Made by a program: the position numbers and the translations under genes
Part shown: in pieces, positions 1 through 4,884 of the stretch
Numbering within the stretch: the first letter of the stretch is position 1
How the letters are laid out: each line of letters opens with the position of its first letter
Notes under the pieces: model-generated
Seen by the model: the letters and a program-made list of their open reading frames with translations, nothing else
Database searches by the model: none
Told to the model about the DNA's origin: nothing
DNA from: Actinobacteria bacterium UBA7398
GTDB lineage: Bacteria; Actinomycetota; Actinomycetes; Nanopelagicales; Nanopelagicaceae
DNA: 7,987 nucleotides
Reading direction: 5' to 3'
Assembly (NCBI GenBank): GCA_002470135.1
Contig: DKNC01000020.1
Span: forward strand, 1-7,987

Positions 1-42
1 AATCCTTCACCCGCCACCAGCATTAAGAAAGGAATTTCTTGA
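1..42 (+). other. Window edge: possible 3' end of an upstream gene
   Basis: The first 38 bases may be the tail of a gene upstream of the kinase. Reading from base 1 gives 13 codons ending at TGA 40-42, which would overlap the kinase TTG as TTGA and fit translational coupling. Reading from base 2 gives 18 codons ending at TAA 56-58 (HPPPALRKEFLE then a short basic tail). Which frame is used, if either, cannot be decided from so little sequence. The kinase ribosome-binding site AGAAAGGA (26-33) lies here. Confidence 0.3.
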
Positions 43-569
43 AAGTAGAAAATCTTAATGAAATTCCCAGTTGTAGAGTCATTCTTGTTGGTGCAATGGG
101 TGTTGGAAAATCAACTGTGGGTAAATTGTTGTCAGAGACTCTTAGCTGGAAATATATTGATAATGACTATGAATTATCTAAAATCGCTTCCATGTCAATG
201 AAACAGTTAGCTCAATTAGATGTTCCAACTTTACATACTCTCGAATCAGATTACCTTAACGATATTCTAACTCGACCAACTCCATTGATTGCTGGAGCAG
301 CAGCATCGATTGCCGATAATTTAGATTTAATAGATGCCTTAGAAAATGAGTTCACAGTCTATTTATATTCACCGCTTGAGAATCTAATGAAAAATGCAGG
401 AACGACAGGTGTTGGCCGCCAAGGATTAATTGAAAATCCATCGGAAGTTATCCGCGAACGCTTTGAGCGGCGTGACCCGAGATATCGCAGAATTGCCTCT
501 CTAATAATTGACATAAGCGTAGGCCCAGAGATTGCTGTGAAATTAATCGTAGAGAAGCTAAAGGCATAG
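39..569 (+). CDS. Shikimate-kinase-fold P-loop kinase, possibly a sugar-acid (gluconate-type) kinase
   Basis: This 176-residue protein has the size and motif order of the shikimate kinase/AAA-type small-molecule kinase fold. It has a Walker A loop GAMGVGKST (residues 18-26), a DxD-type pair D41/D43 after strand 2, a LID arginine in GRQGL (R127) and the C-terminal R-x-x-R-R-D-P-R-Y segment (141-149) that precedes a typical 'IASLIID' strand. Two shikimate-binding signatures of AroK are altered. The FRxxE helix reads LHTLE (65-69), so the Arg is lost, and the GGG loop reads GAAA (86-89). ATP-dependent phosphorylation is therefore well supported but shikimate as the substrate is not. The gene lies 74 nt upstream of gnd, so a gluconate or related sugar-acid substrate is a reasonable inference. 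The start is a TTG at 39, with AGAAAGGA ending 5 nt upstream as ribosome-binding site. The next in-frame Met (residue 20) would cut off the P-loop. The most likely alternative is a divergent AroK. Confidence 0.8.
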   Translation: MKVENLNEIPSCRVILVGAMGVGKSTVGKLLSETLSWKYIDNDYELSKIASMSMKQLAQLDVPTLHTLESDYLNDILTRPTPLIAGAAASIADNLDLIDALENEFTVYLYSPLENLMKNAGTTGVGRQGLIENPSEVIRERFERRDPRYRRIASLIIDISVGPEIAVKLIVEKLKA

Positions 570-575
570 ATAACT

Positions 576-647
576 ATGTTCTTCCCCAGAACCTTTGGTA
601 GCACTAGAATGGTGTCCGTAAATGTTGCAGAAATGGGGGCCAAGTGA
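576..647 (+). other. Possible 23-codon leader ORF overlapping the gnd start
   Basis: An ATG at 576 opens a 23-codon frame through the kinase-gnd gap. It ends at TGA 645-647, overlapping the gnd GTG as GTGA. The arrangement would allow translational coupling into gnd. The only upstream ribosome-binding candidate is a weak AAGG at 561-564, about 11 nt from the ATG. The peptide matches nothing I recognise, and chance is a serious alternative in such a short frame. Confidence 0.15.
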
Positions 648-1606
648 ATTCAATTCATTTCGGCATGATTGGTCTTGGCCGTATGGGCGCCAATATTGTC
701 CGCCGCCTGTCTCAGCACGAAATTTCCTCTGTAGTTTATGACCACTCTCCAGAGGCGATAAAGCAATTAGCTGCTGAAGGATCTATTGCCTCATCAAATT
801 TGCCAGATTTTGTTTCCAAACTGACAACTCCGCGCACTGTGTGGATTATGGTTCCATCTTCAGAAGTGAATGCAACTATTGATGAATTATCAAAACTACT
901 TTCACGCGGCGACACAATAATCGATGGTGGAAATAGCTATTACAAGGATGACTCAGTCCGCGCAACAAAATTGGCTACACATGGAATTAATTTTGTAGAT
1001 ATTGGCACTAGTGGTGGAGTTCATGGCCTCACACGAGGCTATAGCTTGATGATTGGTGGTGAAAAGGAAGTTATCAATAAACTTGAACCAATTCTTAAAG
1101 CGCTGTCACCTGGCGTTGATTCTGTTGAACGAACAGTAGGGCGAACTGGTGTTCCATCACAGAGCGAATATGGCTATCTCCATTGTGGCCCCCATGGAGC
1201 TGGTCACTTTGTGAAGATGATTCACAACGGTATTGAGTACGGGATGATGGCGGCAATTGCAGAAGGACTGGCGATTTTCGAAGCTGCCGATGATATGGCA
1301 CACCCTTATCAATTTGATATTCCAGAAATAACTCAACTCTGGCGGAGAGGTAGCGTTATAGAGTCTTGGCTTTTGGATTTGACTGCGCAATCACTACAAG
1401 AGAGTCCCCAACTTCTTGAGTATTCATCATCTGTGAGTGACAGTGGTGAAGGGCGTTGGGCAGTTGAAGCAGCCCTTGAATCTGGAGTCCCGGCATACGT
1501 CTTGAGTGCTGCTTTATATTCACGATTTGCTTCCCGGGATAATGATGAATTTGCTAATCGAGTACTCAGTGCAATGCGGAGTAAATTCGGCGGCCATAAG
1601 GCTTAA
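644..1606 (+). CDS. gnd: 6-phosphogluconate dehydrogenase, decarboxylating, short NAD-type
   Basis: The enzyme oxidises and decarboxylates 6-phosphogluconate to ribulose 5-phosphate in the cytosol (oxidative pentose phosphate or gluconate route). Visible motifs are the Rossmann loop GLGRMG (10-15), an acidic residue after strand 2 (D33 in VYDHSP), which favours NAD over NADP, GGNSYYKDD (95-103), the 6PGDH signature around DIGTSGGVHG (119-128), and the catalytic segment HFVKMIHNGIEYG (188-200) with K191, H194 and N195. At 320 residues it matches the short GndA/GntZ/YqeC class (about 300) rather than the roughly 470-residue NADP form. The start is GTG at 644: an in-frame TAG at 605-607 and the lack of other starts leave no upstream choice, and GGGGG at 635-639 is a plausible ribosome-binding site. 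It is probably cotranscribed with the kinase gene upstream. Family and reaction are secure; the NAD preference is inferred from D33. Confidence 0.95.
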   Translation: MNSIHFGMIGLGRMGANIVRRLSQHEISSVVYDHSPEAIKQLAAEGSIASSNLPDFVSKLTTPRTVWIMVPSSEVNATIDELSKLLSRGDTIIDGGNSYYKDDSVRATKLATHGINFVDIGTSGGVHGLTRGYSLMIGGEKEVINKLEPILKALSPGVDSVERTVGRTGVPSQSEYGYLHCGPHGAGHFVKMIHNGIEYGMMAAIAEGLAIFEAADDMAHPYQFDIPEITQLWRRGSVIESWLLDLTAQSLQESPQLLEYSSSVSDSGEGRWAVEAALESGVPAYVLSAALYSRFASRDNDEFANRVLSAMRSKFGGHKA

Positions 1607-1707
1607 GTTCGTAAATAACGGGATTCTTTCCTTTTTCCCTTGAAGTACTTCAAAAGCTACATGATTTTTATCTTCTCACCCGAGAGTCATTTAAGTGCTC
1701 GTTTCAA
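1607..1707. other. Convergent gnd/larA gap with a 14-bp perfect palindrome
   Basis: This 101-bp gap separates the 3' ends of gnd and the larA pseudogene. At 1640-1653 it contains the perfect palindrome TTGAAGTACTTCAA. In the larA-sense transcript, G-U pairs extend it to an 8-bp stem around a GUAC loop. No T-run follows the stem on either strand, so it is not a canonical Rho-independent terminator. It could be a weak terminator or 3'-end stabilising hairpin shared by both transcripts, or a protein-binding site. No gene is seen here. Confidence 0.4.
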
Positions 1708-2571
1708 TTACTTTAATCGGTAGAGAATTTCACCTGCATTTTCATTAATTAATGTCTCTGAGTCATTTTCATAATCCGAAAGAAAGAACACAGAGGGATC
1801 AAGATATTTCAGGTTCATAGATTCTGTTCTATTCTTCGAGATTCCCGTGGAAAGTGTTACCGTGATTCGGCACTGTTCTCCCTTTGCTGGAGAAAAACTT
1901 CCTGCCCCCCTTAGATGCGAGGAATGTGCCATCAAGGTTTTTGACACTCCTTCAAACTTTTCCATTTGAGATGAGAAGTACTCTCGGCAATGGTACCCAA
2001 TATCTTCAAGCTCCTTATGTGTAATTGAAAACTCGTCTATGTGGGGAGCAAAGAGAATTACTTCGCCACCATCTTGAATGATTGGTTCCACTTTGTACAT
2101 ACCTTTTGCAGCTGTCCAAATATCCTGATATCTCGATGGAATTATTGAGACTACGCGTTTCATTGGTTTGTCTAGAAATCTAATGTGTTTCTTCGCCGAT
2201 ATTGCTGAGGCATACTCCCAAGCAGTGTGCGGAGCACCAAATGATAGAGATGAAATTGTGCTAGAACCAGTTTCTACAACAAGACAAAGAGCAAGTAGTG
2301 GTACTTCTATTTTGCTGGCAGCTAGATTGATCATTTCACGCACTGGGGTAATCCCCAAAGTACCAATAATTTCTGCACTAGAAATTATTGCTCCAAGCCA
2401 ATGAGAGGAATCAATCATTTCTTGACCAGAAACACCTGGGAACAAGTATTTTGCTCCGCCACTGAAGCCCACCACTTCGTGTGGGAAAACGGGACCAATG
2501 ATTATGACTAAATCGGATTCGGTGATTAATCTATTGATTGATATGGGAACCTCAGAAGTTATTTCTCCCAA
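1708..2571 (-). CDS. LarA C-terminal fragment (remainder of interrupted larA)
   Basis: This open frame after the nonsense codon holds the cofactor-attachment loop GFSGGAK, PH and HW histidines, AAKGM and the complete C-terminal domain, 287 residues from a TTG at 2571. No ATG or GTG start occurs in the 27 codons between the TAA and this TTG, and no ribosome-binding site precedes the TTG, so independent reinitiation looks unlikely. The TTG also lies downstream of conserved LarA sequence (NHEWWD at about 2625-2646), showing that this boundary is only where a gene caller would place a start. Coding quality to the end of the frame is good, which points to a recent lesion. Confidence 0.5.
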   Translation of the reverse strand: MGEITSEVPISINRLITESDLVIIIGPVFPHEVVGFSGGAKYLFPGVSGQEMIDSSHWLGAIISSAEIIGTLGITPVREMINLAASKIEVPLLALCLVVETGSSTISSLSFGAPHTAWEYASAISAKKHIRFLDKPMKRVVSIIPSRYQDIWTAAKGMYKVEPIIQDGGEVILFAPHIDEFSITHKELEDIGYHCREYFSSQMEKFEGVSKTLMAHSSHLRGAGSFSPAKGEQCRITVTLSTGISKNRTESMNLKYLDPSVFFLSDYENDSETLINENAGEILYRLK

Positions 2572-2589
2572 TGAGATTTCTGAGATTTC
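2572..2589. repeat. Tandem 9-bp duplication inside larA
   Basis: TGAGATTTC occurs twice head to tail on the + strand. In the larA frame this encodes EIS-EIS, inside a stretch (about residues 133-148) that appears longer than the usual LarA linker between the NHEW segment and the following SINR strand. It keeps frame because 9 is a multiple of 3. Confidence 0.7.
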
Positions 2590-2652
2590 TTCTGCGGTTA
2601 TTACTCCTAGATGTGCAAAGGTTGAAGGATCCCACCACTCATGATTATAAAC

Positions 2653-3006
2653 TTACATCTTCGGATATTTTTGAATAGATGATTGATTTTCACCCGCCAA
2701 AAATTTATCGATTGCTTCAAGAGACATGGGAGCATGTGTACCTAGTGCAATCAGGGCAGATAAAGATTTTGCTGTGGGAGATATTGCATCATAAAAAATT
2801 GGCAAAATTAACGGTAGGGGACACGAGCGTGTTCCATCGGGTATAACAAGAGTAATTTTCTTACCACTGAAATCGATAGTCTCTAAAGCCTTAGCTATAA
2901 ACTCTGAAATTTCCTTTTTAGAGAGATCACTATCAAAAGTGCCAATAAATCCATTTTCTCCGAGTGAGCTTCCCAGTAAATTACTTGGTACTTGTCTTGC
3001 GGACAT
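2653..3006 (-). CDS. LarA N-terminal fragment (117 residues)
   Basis: This is the part of larA before the nonsense codon and what would actually be translated if the TAA is real. It covers the first half of the LarA N-terminal domain: a short lead, then KKITLVIPDGTRSCPL with the phosphate- or substrate-contacting Arg (R60) and ALGTHAPMS with the first catalytic-type His (H91). It ends in KYPKM just before the conserved NHEW segment. It lacks the cofactor lysine and the second catalytic His, so it cannot be an active racemase alone. ATG at 3006 is the natural start because the family fold begins soon after it. Confidence 0.6.
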   Translation of the reverse strand: MSARQVPSNLLGSSLGENGFIGTFDSDLSKKEISEFIAKALETIDFSGKKITLVIPDGTRSCPLPLILPIFYDAISPTAKSLSALIALGTHAPMSLEAIDKFLAGENQSSIQKYPKM

Positions 3007-3064
3007 AGGTCAAAATTAGCAGTGATTGCCTATAAGTAGAACAAGTCTGCAATAGAGTCCTTAT
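3007..3064. promoter_or_regulatory. Divergent promoter region with paired leaderless-type -10 boxes
   Basis: The 58-bp gap between larA and the PfkB kinase gene must carry both promoters. On the + strand TAGAGT (3053-3058) lies exactly 6 nt before the ATG at 3065. On the - strand TAATTT (3018-3013) lies exactly 6 nt before the ATG at 3006. Both fit TANNNT at -12 to -7, the layout known for leaderless actinobacterial genes, and neither start has a Shine-Dalgarno sequence. TATAAG at 3031-3036 is an alternative + strand -10 box that would give a leader of about 20 nt. No convincing -35 boxes are seen. Confidence 0.45.
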
Positions 3065-3922
3065 ATGAATTCAGCTAATATTTGGGTGATAGGTCCTATT
3101 GCCTGGGATACAGTTCTTTATGTACCCCACATTCCGACCTCTGGAAGATTTGTCCATGCGAGCTCTCATCAAGAAAGACCTGGAGGGCAAGGATTCAACC
3201 TTGCTTCTGGCATCTGCAGTGCAAACCTTCCAGTTAATCTTGTCGGGTATGTTGGGAATGATTCAGAAGGATTGAATCTAATGAAAGCTATTTCAGAAAG
3301 TGGCCTTTCAGCTGAGTATATTGAAACTTTTGATACTCCTTCACCGCATGTGACCATTCTTGTCGAAGAATCTGGTGAGAGAACAATGATTGGAATGGAA
3401 AAAAATTTACTTGCAGAAATATCATCTGCATCGATTCCATTTGCTCCGGGAGACATTGTCGTTTGGCCATTTTGGCTAGACGCATTCTTTCCAATGCTTC
3501 AGGAAGTACGTGAGAAATGCACAGTGATCATCGGTTCAAACTCTCTTCAGAGTCAGCATGAAATAACAGGCGATATTTTGGTAGTTTCAAGTAGTGAAGT
3601 TGAACATCCTGAAATTATAAATAAATTCAAAGCCAAATTTTCTAAAGTTATTATTACAGATGGGGCGAATGGCTCTAAACTCTTTCAAGATAACAAAGAA
3701 TTCACAATTTCAGCAATGGAAATCAATGTTGCAGATTCAACTGGTGCTGGAGACTCTTTTCTGGCCGGAGTTGTACTATCTCAGTATGAGAATAGATCTG
3801 CCTCAGATATGCTACGAGTGAGCACTGTTTGGGCGGGGTTAACAACTGCAAATCAACAGTCAAACCCAGTTCTATGGAAATTTGTGTCTCAAGAAGTCCA
3901 CAAAGCTAAATTTATGAAGTAA
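3065..3922 (+). CDS. PfkB/ribokinase-family carbohydrate kinase
   Basis: This 285-residue cytosolic protein should transfer phosphate from ATP to a sugar or sugar-like alcohol. It begins with the family strand NIWVIGPIAWDTVLYV. PfkB signature 1 is visible at PGGQGFNLA (39-47). Signature 2, DSTGAGDSFLAG (224-235), holds the anion hole and the catalytic base D230. VSSSEVEHP (174-182) takes the place of the usual N-E motif, and TDGANGS (198-204) is the nucleotide-side strand-turn. It is somewhat shorter than ribokinase (about 305). Which sugar it phosphorylates cannot be read from the motifs; its neighbours (larA and gnd) hint at sugar-acid or pentose metabolism. The ATG at 3065 has no Shine-Dalgarno but a TANNNT box 6 nt upstream, so it is probably leaderless. 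Its stop lies within the 3' end of the convergent SDR gene (11-bp overlap). Confidence 0.88.
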   Translation: MNSANIWVIGPIAWDTVLYVPHIPTSGRFVHASSHQERPGGQGFNLASGICSANLPVNLVGYVGNDSEGLNLMKAISESGLSAEYIETFDTPSPHVTILVEESGERTMIGMEKNLLAEISSASIPFAPGDIVVWPFWLDAFFPMLQEVREKCTVIIGSNSLQSQHEITGDILVVSSSEVEHPEIINKFKAKFSKVIITDGANGSKLFQDNKEFTISAMEINVADSTGAGDSFLAGVVLSQYENRSASDMLRVSTVWAGLTTANQQSNPVLWKFVSQEVHKAKFMK

Positions 3923-4655
3923 TCCAACCACCACTAATATTGATTGCCTGCCCTGTCATATAGCTTGATTCTGATGACAGCAGAAAAGTTATTAAGTCAG
4001 CGCATTCTGTGGCAGTTCCAAAGCGATTGAGGGGAATCAATTCCACTCTCTTCTGAATAATGTCTTCAATAGGTAAGTTTTGTTCTTTTGCTAGCCGCTC
4101 ACTTACTTTAGTTTGCATAGGGGTTTCGATGAGACCTGGGCAAATTGCATTGACCCTTACACCTCTTTTTGCAAATTCGAAAGCAAATGTTCGGGTCAAG
4201 CTTAAAACCGCTGCCTTAGTCGCTGCGTAGGGACCCACATTAGAGTTGGTTACCACTTTTGCTCCTGCAGAACTTATATTTACAATTGAACTGCCCGCCG
4301 GCATCATCGCACCAATATTGGAAGTTAAATCCCAGACAGATTCAAAATTTATTGAGAAGAGGTCCCTAATATCAGCGATTGAATAATCAAAAACATTTTT
4401 TGTTTCAATTTTTCCAGCAGCATTGACCAAACCGTTCACACCAATTGAAGCTGCAATTAGTAGGTTTCTATCATTTTGTTTAGAGACATCTGCATAGACT
4501 ATTTCCACTTTTGTGTTAGACAAGAAATCAAAATTGCTACCAGGCAGGTCAACGACAATGAGATCGTGACCAGAACTAAGAAGTTTCAGAGCTGTGGCCT
4601 TGCCAATTCCACTGGCAGCGCCAGTAACCACAAATTTCACTTTATGGTGTTTCAA
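3912..4655 (-). CDS. Classical SDR-family NAD(P)-dependent oxidoreductase
   Basis: This 247-residue protein is a textbook classical short-chain dehydrogenase. It has the cofactor loop TGAASGIG (11-18), an acidic residue ending strand 2 (D36 in VVDLPG), which points to NAD, YADV (54-57), NAAG (78-81), the structural/catalytic Asn N103, S129 of NISSAGA, and the Y143-x3-K147 pair in YAATK. ICPGLIETPM (171-180) and the C-terminal GGW are typical of FabG-like and polyol/3-hydroxyacyl dehydrogenases. The substrate is not determinable. It is the last gene of the CoA-ester operon, so a hydroxyacyl or 2-hydroxy/2-keto intermediate is plausible. The TTG start at 4655 overlaps the end of the lipoyl gene by 14 bp. 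A GTG at 4640 (residue 6), just after that stop, is an equally credible start; neither has a clear ribosome-binding site. The gene converges on the PfkB gene with an 11-bp overlap. Confidence 0.9.
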   Translation of the reverse strand: MKHHKVKFVVTGAASGIGKATALKLLSSGHDLIVVDLPGSNFDFLSNTKVEIVYADVSKQNDRNLLIAASIGVNGLVNAAGKIETKNVFDYSIADIRDLFSINFESVWDLTSNIGAMMPAGSSIVNISSAGAKVVTNSNVGPYAATKAAVLSLTRTFAFEFAKRGVRVNAICPGLIETPMQTKVSERLAKEQNLPIEDIIQKRVELIPLNRFGTATECADLITFLLSSESSYMTGQAINISGGWITS

Positions 4656-4881
4656 TACTTATATATGGTGTTCCGGGTTCAATCTCGTCATCTAATTTTA
4701 CTAAAAGTTCTATAACTTTGCCCGCAACTGGAGATTCAATATCAACGGTAGCCTTATCAGTCTCAACTGATATCAAAGTTTCACCGATGTGAATGTCTTG
4801 TCCTGGATGGACTTTAATGTCGACTACAAAAGCAGAATTCACATTTTCTCCAACTCGTGGCATCTTTACTTTGGTATGCAC
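4642..4881 (-). CDS. Stand-alone lipoyl-domain protein (2-oxoacid dehydrogenase E2-type lipoyl domain)
   Basis: All 79 residues form one biotinyl/lipoyl attachment domain. The N-terminal strand KVKMPRVGENV resembles the start of E2 acyltransferases, and the hairpin ETDKATVDIESP (40-51) presents K43 as the lipoylation site; the DKA context is typical of lipoyl rather than biotin (MKM) domains. The second half, GKVIELLVKLDDEIEPGTPYISIE, completes the barrel. There is no linker, E3/E1-binding domain or acyltransferase domain, and the frame closes with TAA inside the operon, so this is a free lipoyl carrier rather than a truncated full E2. The GTG start at 4881 has a perfect AGGAGGT (4893-4887) 5 nt upstream, overlapping the stop of the CoA-transferase gene 3 nt away. 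This is the strongest ribosome-binding site in the window and implies high translation. It could serve an E1/E3 encoded elsewhere, or have an operon-specific role. Confidence 0.9.
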   Translation of the reverse strand: MHTKVKMPRVGENVNSAFVVDIKVHPGQDIHIGETLISVETDKATVDIESPVAGKVIELLVKLDDEIEPGTPYISIETP

Positions 4882-4884
4882 TGT

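Larger units (their letters stand above)
1708..3006 (-). pseudogene. larA: larA-type nickel-pincer 2-hydroxyacid racemase/epimerase, interrupted by in-frame TAA
   Basis: Read from ATG at 3006, one frame runs 432 codons to TAA at 1710-1708 and is broken only by a TAA at 2655-2653 (codon 118). The usual LarA length is about 420-430. Both halves carry LarA signatures: IPDGTR with R60 and ALGTH with H91 before the stop, then YNHEWWD just after it (residues 120-126), PHEVVGFSGGAKYLFPG with H176 and K186 (the lysine that holds the nickel-pincer cofactor in the family), H202, and AAKGM with K301. I saw no frameshift. LarA-family enzymes racemise lactate or epimerise malate, gluconate and other 2-hydroxyacids, and need LarB/LarC/LarE for the cofactor; those genes are not in this window. 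The substrate cannot be assigned. The gene is either a recent nonsense pseudogene, a read-through case or a sequencing error. Upstream, TAATTT lies 6 nt before the ATG and no Shine-Dalgarno is seen, so it was probably leaderless. Confidence 0.85.

Noticed and set aside
359..643. 94-codon open frame on the - strand over the kinase gene
   Set aside because: It is antisense to a clear kinase, resembles no family I know, and is a shadow frame.
1616..1640. Pyrimidine-rich tract after gnd as a Rho-independent terminator
   Set aside because: No stable stem precedes the T-rich tract; the only palindrome lies after it, not before.
2168..2404. 78-codon + strand open frame inside larA
   Set aside because: The - strand frame encodes conserved LarA sequence here; this is an antisense shadow.
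2653..2655. TAA as a reassigned sense codon
   Set aside because: TAA is the terminal stop of gnd, the PfkB kinase, the SDR, the lipoyl protein, the MaoC hydratase and the lyase in the same window, so it is a normal stop here.
4643..4672. TATGGTGTT repeated twice, 21 bp apart, at the lipoyl/SDR junction
   Set aside because: The copies encode a GTP and an ETP tripeptide at the end of the lipoyl domain and are 9 bp only; most likely chance in coding sequence.
4642..4881. Biotin carboxyl carrier protein
   Set aside because: The attachment hairpin reads ETDKA, not the EAMKM-type biotin motif, and no carboxylase gene is adjacent.
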